A stretch of 64,000 nt of DNA from Cognatiyoonia koreensis (GCF_900109295.1 NZ_FOIZ01000001.1:434001-498000); one strand, 5' to 3'; positions 28,724-38,359 are shown, counted from the stretch's first letter. Made by a program: numbers and translations. Notes: a model not told the origin generated them from the sequence alone.

Positions 28724-29356
28724 TTACGCGCGGTCCGCAGGGGAGCCGGGCATCAGATCATAGGGGTGTTTCCAACCGGGCAGGGCGGCGATGTTGTCCA
28801 ACCAGCGGTCGATATGCGGGAAATCCTTGCGTTCGAAACCGAACGGTTCGGGATAATAAAGATAACTGCAGCACGAGAAATCGGCGTTGGTCACGCCATC
28901 GCCGACGATGAAGTCGCGCCCCTCAAGGTGGCTGTTCAGCACGCTATAAGCGGCAGCAAGGCGGCCTTGCGAGAAACCGATGACTTCAAGCGGTCGCTTT
29001 TCAGCGGGAAGGAAATTCATCAGAAAACGGGTCATGCCCGCGACCGATGACAGTTTGTGGTTGTCCCACAGGACCCAGCGCAACACCTCGTATTTGTCAG
29101 CCGCTCCGCCGCCGAACTTGCCGGTCTTGTCCGTGATGTACTGCTGGATCGCACCTGACTGGGTGAGGACGATATCCCCGTCGATCATGACAGGGGCTTC
29201 ACCCATGGGATTGACGGCACGAAATTCAGGGGTGCGGGCGGCACCACCAAAGAAATCGACCTTTACGGGGGACCAGTCGAGGCCGCTCAGCTCAAGTGGC
29301 AAGGCAGCCTTGTAGGAATTGCCGCTTTCGCCAAAGCAGTGCAGCTTGATGGTCAT
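28724..29356 (-). CDS. Glutathione S-transferase family protein
   Basis: 210 residues: N-terminal thioredoxin-like domain (about 1-80, with GESGNSYKAALPLELSGL and the cis-Pro in APVMIDGDIVLTQSGAIQQY) and an all-helical C-terminal domain. Substrate unknown; placement with fadA/fadJ suggests handling of an electrophilic metabolite but no more. Upstream of it (minus strand) is a 288-bp region with a long inverted repeat enclosing hairpins, which may be its leader. Confidence 0.87.
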   Translation of the reverse strand: MTIKLHCFGESGNSYKAALPLELSGLDWSPVKVDFFGGAARTPEFRAVNPMGEAPVMIDGDIVLTQSGAIQQYITDKTGKFGGGAADKYEVLRWVLWDNHKLSSVAGMTRFLMNFLPAEKRPLEVIGFSQGRLAAAYSVLNSHLEGRDFIVGDGVTNADFSCCSYLYYPEPFGFERKDFPHIDRWLDNIAALPGWKHPYDLMPGSPADRA

Positions 29357-29412
29357 GTGCCTTTCCTCCCAGACGGCGCACCCGCCGGAGCCGGCAGGAT
29401 TTCGAGTTTATT

Positions 29413-29601
29413 TGGCCAGATGAAATGGATCATCTTACCGATCTTCATCAACCGTTAAGGTTAACGGCCCTAGTGTCGACACGCGCGGCAGGCTGGAGAG
29501 CTGAGCCGCGTGCCAGGTGAAGCCCCCGCGCGATAAGCCGGTTAGCCATACCGTAAGGCGGGCGGGGGTGGATCACACTTCTTCTGGTCTTCATCTGGCC
29601 A
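29413..29601. ncRNA. Candidate structured RNA with 12-bp closing stem and internal hairpins
   Basis: TGGCCAGATGAA (29413-29424) is the exact reverse complement of TTCATCTGGCCA (29590-29601). Between them lie CCGTTAA/TTAACGG (29452-29467), CACGCGCGGC with GCCGCGTG (29480-29489 and 29505-29512), and CCCCCGC with GCGGGGG (29523-29529 and 29562-29568) with a small CGGT/ACCG hairpin inside. One long stem enclosing three branches is how riboswitches and many small RNAs are built. Strand is undecided: on the minus strand it would be the leader of the GST mRNA (start 29356); on the plus strand a free RNA. No known family matched. Confidence 0.5.
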
Positions 29602-29644
29602 GGAGAACTCCCCCCGGAGGGCCGGTCACTTTCGGATACCCCGT

Positions 29645-29857
29645 TCACTTTTTACGATCCGCCAATGTGGCCTGAAAATTGCGCAACTTGTGACCAAACG
29701 TGTCTTCGTTCAGAATTCTGTCGAAATTTTCGAACAGGAATGACAGCGCCTCGCCTTCGTCCAGATCGGACTCCTTGGCAAAACGCTTCAGCCGCCGATA
29801 TCCGTCCTCGCTCATGGCGACGGGAAACCGGCGGGTGAGACGAAGACGTTTAGGCAT
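29645..29857 (-). CDS. 70-residue basic protein, possibly ribbon-helix-helix-like
   Basis: ATG 29857 has AAAGG six bases upstream, and the gene lies 53 bp after the acyl-CoA dehydrogenase stop. The N-terminus is basic (MPKRLRLTRRFPVAMSEDGY), followed by helices RRLKRFAKESDLDEGEALSFLFENFDRIL. A strand then two helices is compatible with a RHH/CopG-type or small DNA-binding protein, but no signature was matched. It could be a regulator of the neighbouring cluster. Alternatively an RNA-only region; codon use looks ordinary for the window. Confidence 0.55.
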   Translation of the reverse strand: MPKRLRLTRRFPVAMSEDGYRRLKRFAKESDLDEGEALSFLFENFDRILNEDTFGHKLRNFQATLADRKK

Positions 29858-29910
29858 CGGAACCTTTCAGGCGGTCGGCGGTGGCGGATGGGGTTGCCCC
29901 CATCCTTCCA

Positions 29911-31689
29911 TCAAAAGGCTGCGGCTTCCAGCGCCATCACCGTATCGGCACCGGTGTTGATGCGCGCAAGGTGCATCGCGGTGGCCGGCAACTGGCGCTG
30001 CATGTAATAACGGCCCGTCGCGATCTTCGTCTCGTAGAATTCCTTGTCGGACGCACCGTCCTCCAAGGCTTCCATCGCCGCTTTCGCCATACGTGCCCAC
30101 ATCAGGCCAAGACAGACGTGACCCATCATGTGCATGAAGTCATAGGACCCGGCCAGCGCGTTGTTCGGATTCTTCATGCCGTTCTGCATAAAGTACATGC
30201 CAGCAGCCTGCAGATCCTTCGACGCAGCCTTCAAAGGCTCAAGAAAGTCCGCTTTCAGTGCTTCGTTGCCGTCGTTTTCCTTGATGAAGGTCTTGATCAT
30301 GTCAAAGAAGGCCATGACGTGCTTGCCGCCATCCTGTGCAAGCTTGCGCCCGACAAGGTCCAGCGCCTGCACGCCGTTCGCGCCTTCGTAGATCATCGCG
30401 ATCCGCGCATCACGCGCGAACTGGGACATGCCCCATTCTTCGATGTAGCCGTGCCCGCCGTAAACTTGCTGAGCGGCAACCGCATATTCAAAACCCTTGT
30501 CCGTCTGGAAGCCCTTGATGACAGGTGTCAGCAGGGAAATCAGGCCATCGGCTTCGGCGTCGTTGTTCTTGTGGGCGCGATCAATCAGATAGGCACCCCA
30601 GAAGGTCAGCGCGCGGGCACCTTCCACAAAGGATTTCTGGTCCATCAGGTTGCGACGGATATCGGGATGCACGATCAGCGGATCGGCAGGGCCATCGGGG
30701 TTTTCCGCACCTGTGACGGCGCGACCTTGCAGACGGTCGTTCGCATAAGCCACTGCGTTCTGATAGGCGGCCTCGGCCTGTGCATAGCCCTGCAGGCCAA
30801 CACCCAGACGGGCCTCGTTCATCATCACGAACATGGCGCGCATGCCCTTGTGCTCTTCCCCGATCAGATAACCTTCGGCCTCGTCATAGTTCATGACACA
30901 TGTCGAATTGCCATGGATGCCCATCTTTTCTTCGATCTTGCCAACGGACACGCCGTTGCGCGCACCCAGTTTTCCGTCATCGTCGTGCAGGATCTTGGGA
31001 ACGATGAACAGCGACACGCCCTTGATACCATCGGGGCCGCCGGGAATCTTGGCCAGCACCAGATGGATGACGTTGTCGGAGATGTCGTGGTCACCGGCCG
31101 AGATAAAGATCTTCTGGCCGGAAATTTTGTATGTGCCGTCGTCCTGCGGTACCGCCTTGGTGCGCATAAGACCCAGATCAGTGCCGCAATGGGGCTCTGT
31201 CAGGTTCATGGTGCCGGTCCACTCGCAAGACGCGAGCTTGGGCAGGTAGAGATCTTTTTGCGCGTCTGATCCGTGTTCAAGAATGGCCGAGTAGGCTCCG
31301 TGAGTGAGGCCCTGGTACATGTTGAACGCCATGTTCGCGGAGACGAAAGGTTCGTTCACCGCCGTGTGCATGACGTAAGGCAGGCCCTGGCCGCCGTATT
31401 GCTCAGCGGCGTCGAGGGCTGTCCAACCCCCTTCGCGCATCTGATCGAAGGCTTCCTTGAAACCGGTCGGCGTGCGGACCACGCCGTTTTCCAACACACA
31501 GCCTTCGGTGTCGCCTACAACGTTCAGCGGGGCCAGAACCTCGGTCGAAACCTTACCGGCTTCTTCAAGAACGGCAGCAGTGAAATCGCGGTCCAGGTCG
31601 CTGAATCCGGGGATATCCTGCTCGCTGACCTTCAAGAGATCATGCAGAACGAATTGCAGGTCTTTTGTCGGGGCGTTGTAGATGGGCAT
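29911..31689 (-). CDS. Acyl-CoA dehydrogenase, DmdC-like type with C-terminal domain
   Basis: 592 residues, longer than ordinary ACADs (about 380-400) because of N- and C-terminal extensions, as in the family of 3-methylmercaptopropionyl-CoA dehydrogenase (DmdC). FAD-dependent alpha,beta-desaturation of acyl-CoA. Key parts: the flavin-binding block [16 protein letters not shown] (about 158-173), [11 protein letters not shown], and Glu435 in [22 protein letters not shown] as the catalytic base. A preceding MerR gene (48 bp away) is transcribed in the same direction. DmdC itself or a generic long-chain/branched ACAD are both possible. Confidence 0.88.
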   Translation of the reverse strand: MPIYNAPTKDLQFVLHDLLKVSEQDIPGFSDLDRDFTAAVLEEAGKVSTEVLAPLNVVGDTEGCVLENGVVRTPTGFKEAFDQMREGGWTALDAAEQYGGQGLPYVMHTAVNEPFVSANMAFNMYQGLTHGAYSAILEHGSDAQKDLYLPKLASCEWTGTMNLTEPHCGTDLGLMRTKAVPQDDGTYKISGQKIFISAGDHDISDNVIHLVLAKIPGGPDGIKGVSLFIVPKILHDDDGKLGARNGVSVGKIEEKMGIHGNSTCVMNYDEAEGYLIGEEHKGMRAMFVMMNEARLGVGLQGYAQAEAAYQNAVAYANDRLQGRAVTGAENPDGPADPLIVHPDIRRNLMDQKSFVEGARALTFWGAYLIDRAHKNNDAEADGLISLLTPVIKGFQTDKGFEYAVAAQQVYGGHGYIEEWGMSQFARDARIAMIYEGANGVQALDLVGRKLAQDGGKHVMAFFDMIKTFIKENDGNEALKADFLEPLKAASKDLQAAGMYFMQNGMKNPNNALAGSYDFMHMMGHVCLGLMWARMAKAAMEALEDGASDKEFYETKIATGRYYMQRQLPATAMHLARINTGADTVMALEAAAF

Positions 31690-31737
31690 ATGTGTCGGTC
31701 CTTTGGATCGTGTGAATGTGTGGCAGGGGCCTTCAGA

Positions 31738-32139
31738 TCAGGCCGCTACGTTTTTCTTCTTGGCAAGGGCTTCAAGCTTTGCAGCACCCCAGGCCATCTG
31801 TTCTTTCAGCTCTCTGATCGCTTCTTCCAGCTCGGCCTTTTGGGCTTCCATGTCAGAAAGATGCTTCTCGGCAAGCTTGTAGCTTTGTGCCAGCTGTGCC
31901 TCGGGTCCACCTTCAAGATGGTACAGGTCCAGCAACTGGCGGATTTCTTCCAACGAAAACCCGAAACGCTTGCCGCGCAGGATCAGCTTCAACCGCACAC
32001 GGTCACGCTTTGTGAAAAGTCGCTTCTGACCTTCGCGGATCGGGAACAGCAATTCCTTTGCCTCATAAAAGCGCAGCGTGCGCGGGGTTACATCGTATGC
32101 ATCGCACATCTGGCGAATGCTGAGAGTTTCGGTCGACAT
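31738..32139 (-). CDS. MerR family transcriptional regulator
   Basis: 133 residues from ATG 32139 (MSTETLSIRQMCDAY); the longer frame upstream is not plausible as it covers the promoter. N-terminal MerR HTH with YDVTPRTLRFYEAKELLFPIREGQKRLFTKRDRVRLKLI (first part of HTH at about 8-40), then a coiled coil (about 80-130). No metal-binding Cys. Similar MerR proteins (LiuR-like) control branched-chain or fatty acid oxidation; here the downstream genes are acyl-CoA dehydrogenase and fad genes. Its own promoter contains a dyad (32219-32234). Confidence 0.88.
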   Translation of the reverse strand: MSTETLSIRQMCDAYDVTPRTLRFYEAKELLFPIREGQKRLFTKRDRVRLKLILRGKRFGFSLEEIRQLLDLYHLEGGPEAQLAQSYKLAEKHLSDMEAQKAELEEAIRELKEQMAWGAAKLEALAKKKNVAA

Positions 32140-32518
32140 TGTCTCGGCTCCTGTCATGTAAAAGTTTTGCCTTCGATGACCAGCACGTGAGACGTCTTGT
32201 GGCACTCTACAAACAAAATTGACGTTAACGTAAACGGAACGTGGCGTCACAAGAAAGCTGACGAAAGGTCACGAAAGATGACGCACGGGAAAGCGCAATG
32301 ATAAAACAGGGAGAAATATCATATTTTTCCCCCTTAGTTCCTATTTGAAACGTTTTCAGATCGGGATTCCCGTGTCGTAAGGTCTGCGTTTGCAACGCCG
32401 CAAAACGGTCATTGAGGCCCGGCAGGTCCATGTCCTGCGGCCATATTCCGCCAGTCCAGCTGTTTGATTCTGGTGGGTGAGGGGCATCGCAGTGATGAAT
32501 CGGCGGTACGTTTTTGAT
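32140..32518. other. 379-bp gap between the two MerR genes
   Basis: Apart from the MerR-type promoter and dyad near 32219-32234, there is an AT-richer stretch (about 32290-32360) and no credible coding frame of either strand. I see no repeat or hairpin of note here. It presumably holds the end of the second MerR transcript and the promoter of the first. Confidence 0.5.
32219..32234 (-). promoter_or_regulatory. MerR-type operator/promoter with 19-bp spacer
   Basis: TTGACGTTAACGTAAA is a near-palindrome (one mismatch). Read on the minus strand, TTTACG at the -35 position is followed by a 19-base spacer and TAGAGT at -10. A long (19-20 bp) spacer with the dyad at its start is the classic MerR-regulated promoter geometry. 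It drives the MerR gene ending at 31738 and probably the acyl-CoA dehydrogenase downstream. Confidence 0.6.
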
Positions 32519-32887
32519 CTAGCCGAGGCTGCTTGCGGTCAGGTCGCGCAATTCCTTCAGTTCCTGCATGGTCTCGTCCAGTTGCTTGCGCTGTTCCTGT
32601 AGTTCGACCATCTGCCGGTCCGCCAGCTCGATCCATGATTTCATCTGCGCTTCGTTGCCTTCGTTCTCGTAGATCAGCAACCACTGGCGAATGTCTTCCA
32701 GCGCGAATCCAAAGCGGCGTCCACGCAGAATCAGCGTCATCCTCGCCAGTTCGCGGGGGCCATAGTACCGCGACCGCCCTTCCTTTTCGGGGCTGAGCAA
32801 TTCGATGTATTCGTAGTAGCGCAGGGTGCGCGGTGTGACATCGAATTTGGCACACATTTCTTTGAATGACAGGCGCGGTTCGCTCAT
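32519..32887 (-). CDS. Second MerR family regulator, paralogue
   Basis: 122 residues from ATG 32887 with AAGGAGAACC upstream. MerR HTH at about 8-45 (FKEMCAKFDVTPRTLRYYEYIELLSPEKEGRSRYYG), then a coiled coil rich in Glu/Gln (about 85-118). It is similar in layout to the MerR product ending at 31738 and lies divergent from the thioesterase/MATE operon, so it may control either that operon or the beta-oxidation cluster. No metal-ligand Cys motif. Confidence 0.85.
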   Translation of the reverse strand: MSEPRLSFKEMCAKFDVTPRTLRYYEYIELLSPEKEGRSRYYGPRELARMTLILRGRRFGFALEDIRQWLLIYENEGNEAQMKSWIELADRQMVELQEQRKQLDETMQELKELRDLTASSLG

Positions 32888-33011
32888 GTGGTTCTCCTTA
32901 ACGTCAGGGTAACGCAAGGATTTGTATCGGGCAACGTGGATCAATTCACAATAAACGACTTGCGATGGCTGACTGACGTGTGACACTGCGCGTCAAGACG
33001 GGGGAAAGACC

Positions 33012-33461
33012 ATGATCGAAAAGAACGTGACCCAGCAGGACCGCAAGGACCGTGTCGCAAAGGCGTTCATACAGGCGCTTCCGCATGCGCGCGCGCTGAA
33101 TCTGAAGATGGAGGAGATCGGCGATGGCCAAGCCACGATCTCGATGCCCTATGACGAGCGGCTGATCGGTGATCCCGATACGCGCGTCATTCATGGTGGT
33201 GCAGTGTCCGCCTTGATGGATACCTGCGGCGGGGCGGCTGTGATGTCCCATCCCGCAGCCCTCGGCAGCACCGCCACGCTCGATCTGCGAATCGACTACA
33301 TGCGCCCGGCCACGCCCGGCGATACCATCACTGCGACGGCCACCTGTTATCACGTCACCCGTTCGGTTGCCTTTGTGCGTGCCATTGCCACCGATGCCGA
33401 CACCGACCGACCTGTTGCCACCGCGACCGGTGCCTTTACCGTGGTCGAGGTCGGCGCATGA
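33012..33461 (+). CDS. PaaI-family hotdog-fold thioesterase
   Basis: 149 residues. Hotdog-fold acyl-CoA thioesterase: YDERLIGDPDTRVIHGGAVSALMDTCGGAA (about 48-77) carries the HGG core and the helix residue pattern, with DLRIDYMRPA following. The role is acyl-CoA hydrolysis, perhaps to release CoA from dead-end intermediates. Starts 12 bases after AAAGACC, weak SD. Stop overlaps the next gene in ATGA, so the two thioesterases are co-translated. Confidence 0.88.
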   Translation: MIEKNVTQQDRKDRVAKAFIQALPHARALNLKMEEIGDGQATISMPYDERLIGDPDTRVIHGGAVSALMDTCGGAAVMSHPAALGSTATLDLRIDYMRPATPGDTITATATCYHVTRSVAFVRAIATDADTDRPVATATGAFTVVEVGA

Positions 33462-33949
33462 GCCGGCGTCCCGAGCCGATCCAGGTCGTCAAGCAACGCC
33501 GCGATGCAACCTTGCAGTCCCTGATCGAAGGCGTGCCTTACATCCAGTTCCTCGGTATCCGGTTTGACCGGCGCGGTGACGAATTGACCGGCTTGCTGCC
33601 CTTTGCGGACGCGCACATCGGCAATCCGGTTTTGCCCGCGCTTCATGGCGGAGTGACGGCGGCCTTTCTTGAAGTAACAGCGATCATCGAACTTAGCTGG
33701 GCGATGATGTGGGAAGATATGGAAAAGGGTGTCGCCGTTGATACCAAGGCGCGCAGCCTGCCCAAGACCATCGACTTTACCGTCGATTACTTGCGCACCG
33801 GTCTGCCCCGTGACGCCTATGCCCGCGCGCGGGTCACGCGGTCTGGCCGGCGCTATGCGTCGGTGCAGGTCGAAGCGTGGCAGGACAACCGGATGCGGCC
33901 TTTCGCGCAAGCCAATGCGCATTTCCTGATGCCGCCCCGCGATGGCTGA
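33458..33949 (+). CDS. PaaI-family hotdog-fold thioesterase, second copy
   Basis: 163 residues. GNPVLPALHGGVTAAFLEVTAIIELSW (about 50-76) holds the HGG core; DFTVDYLRTGLPRDAYARARV follows. Shorter motif agreement with the first copy suggests old duplication or a heterodimeric pair rather than a recent one. Its 3' end overlaps the MATE start by 8 bp. Substrate unknown. Confidence 0.87.
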   Translation: MSRRPEPIQVVKQRRDATLQSLIEGVPYIQFLGIRFDRRGDELTGLLPFADAHIGNPVLPALHGGVTAAFLEVTAIIELSWAMMWEDMEKGVAVDTKARSLPKTIDFTVDYLRTGLPRDAYARARVTRSGRRYASVQVEAWQDNRMRPFAQANAHFLMPPRDG

Positions 33950-35246
33950 CCTCACGCACCGCCGTATCCTGCATATCGCGGTGCCGATTGTCATATCCAA
34001 TGCAACGGTGCCGATCCTCGGGCTTGTCGATACAGGCGTGGTCGGCCAGCTGGGCGAGGCAGCCCCGATCGGTGCCGTCGGGATCGGTGCGATCATCCTC
34101 GGGTCGATCTACTGGATCTTCGGCTTTCTGCGGATGGGCACGGTCGGGCTGACATCGCAGGCGGACGGGGCAGGCGACACGGCCGAGGTCACGGCCCTGT
34201 TCAGCCGTGCTGTTCTGATCGGCATGGTCGCGGGTGCGGTCATCATCTTGGCGCAAGGCTGGCTGTTCCGTGAGGCGTTCAAGATCTCACCGGCAAGTGC
34301 CGAGGTCGAATCCCTCGCGCGGCAGTACATGGCGATCCGGGTCTGGTCCGCCCCGGCGGCGATTGCACTTTACGGGGTGACGGGATGGCTGATCGCGCAG
34401 GAACGTACGCGCGCGGTCATGGCGATCCAGCTTTTGATGAACGGGGCGAACATCGGGCTCGATATCCTGTTCGTGATCGGCTTTGACTGGGGCGTGAGCG
34501 GCGTGGCCTTCGCCACGTTCATTGCCGAATGGTCCGGGCTGGCGCTGGGCATCTGGCTGTGCCGCGATGTGTTCGACCATCCGGCATGGCGGGACCGCGT
34601 GCGGCTGCTGGACCCTGCGCGGCTCAAGAAGATGGCGATGGTGAACGTCGATATACTGATCCGGTCGGTCTTGCTGCAGGCAATCTTTGTCAGCTTCATG
34701 CTGTTCGGATCGGACTTTGGCGACGTGCCGCTGGCGGCCAATCAAGTGCTGCTGCAATTCCTGTTCTTCACGTCCTTCGCGATGGACGGCTTTGCCTTCG
34801 CGGTCGAAAGCCTTGTGGGCAAGGCGATCGGTTCAAAACAGCCGCAGGCCGTGCGCCGCGCGTCCTTGATGACAGGAACGTGGGCAGCAGGAATCTGCAT
34901 CGCGATGGCGCTGGCCTTTACGCTGGGCGGTGGTTTGATGATCGACGTGATGACCACGGCACCGGACGTGCGCAGCGCGGCACGCGCGTATCTGCCCTAC
35001 ATGATCGCCGCCCCGCTTGTCGGATGTGCGGCCTGGATGTTCGATGGCATCTTCATCGGGGCGACGCGCACCGTGGACATGCGCAACATGATGATCGTCT
35101 CGACCATCATCTACTTCCTCAGTGTCATCCCCCTGATGGCGGCCTACGGCAATCACGGGCTCTGGATCGGTCTTCTCATCAGCTTTGTTGTGCGGGGGAT
35201 CACACTGGGCTTGCGCTATCCTGCGCTTGAAGCGGCGGCGCGCTAA
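33942..35246 (+). CDS. MATE family efflux transporter
   Basis: 434 residues, twelve predicted helices in two MatE repeats. Typical features are [36 protein letters not shown] at the N-terminus (about 12-47) and the second-half [13 protein letters not shown]. DinF-subfamily-like. Likely exports a cationic or other compound using a Na+ or H+ gradient. Co-translated with the thioesterases. Ends in a 4-bp convergent overlap with pyrD. Confidence 0.93.
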   Translation: MADLTHRRILHIAVPIVISNATVPILGLVDTGVVGQLGEAAPIGAVGIGAIILGSIYWIFGFLRMGTVGLTSQADGAGDTAEVTALFSRAVLIGMVAGAVIILAQGWLFREAFKISPASAEVESLARQYMAIRVWSAPAAIALYGVTGWLIAQERTRAVMAIQLLMNGANIGLDILFVIGFDWGVSGVAFATFIAEWSGLALGIWLCRDVFDHPAWRDRVRLLDPARLKKMAMVNVDILIRSVLLQAIFVSFMLFGSDFGDVPLAANQVLLQFLFFTSFAMDGFAFAVESLVGKAIGSKQPQAVRRASLMTGTWAAGICIAMALAFTLGGGLMIDVMTTAPDVRSAARAYLPYMIAAPLVGCAAWMFDGIFIGATRTVDMRNMMIVSTIIYFLSVIPLMAAYGNHGLWIGLLISFVVRGITLGLRYPALEAAAR

Positions 35247-36289
35247 AGCCAGCGGTCCCTCTGGGTGCCCACGGCATCGGCGACAGTGTCAAAACCATCG
35301 CGAGCCAGCAAATCATCCAACCCTTGCGCGATTTCCGTGGCAAGCGAGATGCCATGATAGACCAGCGCCGTATAAAGCTGCACCGCTGACGCACCTGCGC
35401 AGATCTTGGCATAGGCTTGCGCGGCGGACCCCACACCACCAACGCCGATGATCGGCAGATCGGTCAGGGTCGACAACTGCGCCAGAACGCGGGTGGATTT
35501 CTCGAACAGGGGTTGGCCGGACAAGCCGCCCGCTTCGGCCTTCTTCGGCGATGTCAAACCATCGCGGTCCAGCGTTGTGTTCGTGGCGATCAGACCGTCG
35601 ATGCCGGACGCATTGGCCACTTCGGCCACATCGCTGATTTCGTCGCGCGACAGATCGGGGGCGATCTTCAGGAAAACCGGCACCGGCGTTTCAAGTTGCG
35701 CGTTCGCGGCCATGACACCGGCGAGCAGGGCGGACAAGGCATCCTTGCCCTGCAGATCGCGCAGCTTTTCAGTGTTGGGCGACGACACGTTGACGGTGGC
35801 AAATGCAATGTGATCGCCGCACCGGGTCAGCACTCTGGCGAAATCGCCTGCGCGATCTGTGCTGTCCTTGTTCGCGCCAAGGTTCAGCCCGATCAGACCT
35901 TGCGTGGCGGCCAGCCGCGCGGCAATCGCATCCATCCCGTCGTTGTTGAACCCAAAGCGGTTGATGGCAGCCTGATCTTCGCTCAGACGGAACAGGCGCG
36001 GCTGGGGGTTGCCAGGTTGCGGGCGCGGGGTGGCGGCACCAACCTCCAGAAAGCCGAAACCGGTGCGCAGCAGCGCGGGCAGGGCGGTCGCGTTCTTGTC
36101 AAATCCGGCGGCCAGCCCGACGGGGTTGGGCAGGTCTATACCGGCAAGGGTGGTGCGCAGCCGGGGCGATGTGACAGGCCCGCCTTTCGGACCCAGCCCA
36201 AGGTTCAATGCGGTCAGTGCCAGCCCATGCGCCCGTTCGGGATCAAAGCTGCGCAGGGCGCGCAGACCGATCTGTTCCAGCGCGCTCAT
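35243..36289 (-). CDS. pyrD: Dihydroorotate dehydrogenase (quinone), class 2
   Basis: 348 residues from ATG 36289 ([21 protein letters not shown]); the longer frame to 36343 is not needed. Fourth step of pyrimidine synthesis, membrane-associated, electrons passed to quinone. FMN/substrate motifs: [17 protein letters not shown] (about 54-70), [11 protein letters not shown] (about 113), [16 protein letters not shown] with the catalytic Ser (about 169-184), and [17 protein letters not shown]. The N-terminal amphipathic helix typical of class 2 is present. The DUF952 gene overlaps its start by 4 bp. Confidence 0.96.
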   Translation of the reverse strand: MSALEQIGLRALRSFDPERAHGLALTALNLGLGPKGGPVTSPRLRTTLAGIDLPNPVGLAAGFDKNATALPALLRTGFGFLEVGAATPRPQPGNPQPRLFRLSEDQAAINRFGFNNDGMDAIAARLAATQGLIGLNLGANKDSTDRAGDFARVLTRCGDHIAFATVNVSSPNTEKLRDLQGKDALSALLAGVMAANAQLETPVPVFLKIAPDLSRDEISDVAEVANASGIDGLIATNTTLDRDGLTSPKKAEAGGLSGQPLFEKSTRVLAQLSTLTDLPIIGVGGVGSAAQAYAKICAGASAVQLYTALVYHGISLATEIAQGLDDLLARDGFDTVADAVGTQRDRWL

Positions 36290-36618
36290 GCCAGGGCCGG
36301 AAACTGGTGGACACCATCGACCAGCGGCAGGGCCTTGTGCCAAACTACATCATCAAGGCGCAGCGCGCGGTAAAGATGCGGGAATAACTGGCCGCCGCGC
36401 GCTTCTTCCCATTTGACCGGTGCCAGCCCGTCGCTTTGCACCGCGACAAGGACCAGATCGTCGGCGTCCGCGAAATACATGGCCGCTGTCTTGGCGACCG
36501 TTTCAGCGGTGGAAAAATGGATATAGCCATCGGCCAGATCAATCGGTGCGCCGTCAGTCTGGCCATTTGCCTGCAGGTCTGCCCATTCGGGCGCGCGGAA
36601 TATCTTGTAGATCAGCAT
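36286..36618 (-). CDS. DUF952 family protein
   Basis: 110 residues. [15 protein letters not shown] ... [15 protein letters not shown] ... [22 protein letters not shown] is the DUF952 signature (small soluble protein, ADP-ribosyl-transferase-like fold has been suggested for relatives; function unproven). The stop codon lies within the pyrD start region (ATGA), so it precedes pyrD in the same transcript. Confidence 0.92.
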   Translation of the reverse strand: MLIYKIFRAPEWADLQANGQTDGAPIDLADGYIHFSTAETVAKTAAMYFADADDLVLVAVQSDGLAPVKWEEARGGQLFPHLYRALRLDDVVWHKALPLVDGVHQFPALA

Positions 36619-36775
36619 GTCTGCCCCCCGTTCGCGGGATGCTTAGAATGGCAGCAGCGGTTGCGCAACCACCCGCCTGTCGCGCGGGTGTCGTAACGTC
36701 GGCCTCGCAGACTGTTTGACTCTGCCGCGGGGCTTGCCCAAGCTGAGTCATTACCAACTTTGGGGGTTCAAAACC

Positions 36776-38332
36776 ATGATTTCACGAATCTTAACAACAA
36801 GCTGCGCAATGGCCCTGATGGCCGGAACAGCTGCAGCGGAATACACGCTGACAATCCTGCACACCAACGACTTTCACGCGCGTTTCGAGCCGATCAGCCG
36901 CTTTGACGGGCCGTGTTCTGCCGAAGACAACGACGCTGGCGAATGCTTTGGTGGCACGGCGCGCCTGATCACAGCTGTGAACGATGCGCGCGCACGTTCC
37001 AACAACACCATCCTTGTGGACGGCGGCGACCAGTTTCAGGGTACGTTGTTCTACACCTACTACAAAGGTGCGATGGCGGCAGAGTTCATGAATCAGCTTG
37101 GTTATGACGGTATGACTGTCGGCAACCACGAATTCGACGACGGCCCCGAAGTGTTGGCCGGATTCATCGACACGGTCGAATTCCCCGTGCTGATGTCAAA
37201 CGCCGATGTCTCGCAAGAACCGCTTCTGGCTGAAAAGCTGCCGAAATCCGCGGTGATCGAACGGGGCGGCGAAAAAATCGGCCTGATCGGTCTGACACCT
37301 GAGGACACCGATGAACTGGCCAGCCCGGGCGACAACATCACGTTTTCTGATCCCGCATCAGCCGTGCAGGCCGAAGTGGACAAGATGACTGCCGAAGGCG
37401 TGAACAAGATCATCGTGCTGTCCCACTCCGGCTATGCTGTCGATCTGGCCGTGGCCGAAGCGACAACCGGCGTTGACGTCATCGTCGGTGGGCACTCCAA
37501 CACGCTCCTTGGTGACATGGACGGCGCTGCCGGACCTTATCCGACGATGGTGGGCGATACTGCGGTCGTGCAGGCCTATGCCTATGGCAAGTTCCTGGGT
37601 GAACTGAACGTCACTTTTGATGATGACGGTGTCGTCACCGAAGCCGCTGGCGCGCCTGTGATCATCGACGGTGAAGTTGTCGAAGACGCAGCCGCAAAGG
37701 CCCGCATCGCCGAACTGGCCACGCCCCTGGATGAAATCCGCAACAAGGTTGTTGCCAGCACCGATGCACCGATCGGCGGTGAACGTGATGTCTGTCGGGC
37801 GATGGAATGCGAAATGGGGTCGCTGATCGCTGATGCGATGCTCGCACGCGTTGCCGATCAGGGCATTCAGGTCGCGATCCAGAACGGTGGTGGTATCCGT
37901 GCGTCCATTGATGCCGGTGAAATCACCATGGGCGAAGTCCTGACCGTGCTGCCGTTCCAGAACACGCTGTCGACCTTCCAGGTCACTGGCGACGTGCTGC
38001 TTGCCGCACTTGAAAACGGCGTCAGCCAGCTGGAAGAAGGTGCTGGCCGTTTCCCGCAGGTTGCAGGCATGAGCTATACCGTCGATCCGGCAGCCGAAGC
38101 AGGCAGCCGCATCTCTGACGTGATGGTCGGTGATGCACCGCTTGATCCTGCTGCGACCTACGGCGTTGTGTCCAACAACTACGTGCGCAATGGTGGCGAC
38201 GGTTACGACATGTTCAAGGACGCCGCGAACGCCTATGACTTCGGCCCCGATCTGGCCGACGTCACAGCCGAATACATCGCCGCACAGGGTGACTTCACAC
38301 CCTACACCGACGGTCGTATCACGGTGAAGTAA
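36776..38332 (+). CDS. Periplasmic 5'-nucleotidase / UshA-type metallophosphatase
   Basis: 518 residues from ATG 36776. Signal peptide MISRILTTSCAMALMAGTAAAE. Metallophosphatase domain (about 25-290): ILHTNDFHARFEP (metal site), DGGDQFQGTLFY, MTVGNHEFDDGPE, and VIVGGHSNTLL; C-terminal 5-nucleotidase domain (about 320-510) with IQNGGGIRASIDAGEIT and NNYVRNGGDGYDMF for base/ribose binding. Hydrolyses extracellular nucleotides to nucleosides and phosphate. Nearby nucleoside salvage and phosphate economy make sense. Stands alone with its own terminator. Confidence 0.94.
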   Translation: MISRILTTSCAMALMAGTAAAEYTLTILHTNDFHARFEPISRFDGPCSAEDNDAGECFGGTARLITAVNDARARSNNTILVDGGDQFQGTLFYTYYKGAMAAEFMNQLGYDGMTVGNHEFDDGPEVLAGFIDTVEFPVLMSNADVSQEPLLAEKLPKSAVIERGGEKIGLIGLTPEDTDELASPGDNITFSDPASAVQAEVDKMTAEGVNKIIVLSHSGYAVDLAVAEATTGVDVIVGGHSNTLLGDMDGAAGPYPTMVGDTAVVQAYAYGKFLGELNVTFDDDGVVTEAAGAPVIIDGEVVEDAAAKARIAELATPLDEIRNKVVASTDAPIGGERDVCRAMECEMGSLIADAMLARVADQGIQVAIQNGGGIRASIDAGEITMGEVLTVLPFQNTLSTFQVTGDVLLAALENGVSQLEEGAGRFPQVAGMSYTVDPAAEAGSRISDVMVGDAPLDPAATYGVVSNNYVRNGGDGYDMFKDAANAYDFGPDLADVTAEYIAAQGDFTPYTDGRITVK

Positions 38333-38359
38333 ACCGTTTACGATATGTGAATGTATTGA

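Noticed and set aside
29448..29648. 66-codon minus-strand ORF (GTG start) after the 70-residue gene
   Set aside because: It lies mostly inside the hairpin-rich region, shows unusual codons for this genome (AGA AGA AGT), and no family was recognised; structure explains the region better.
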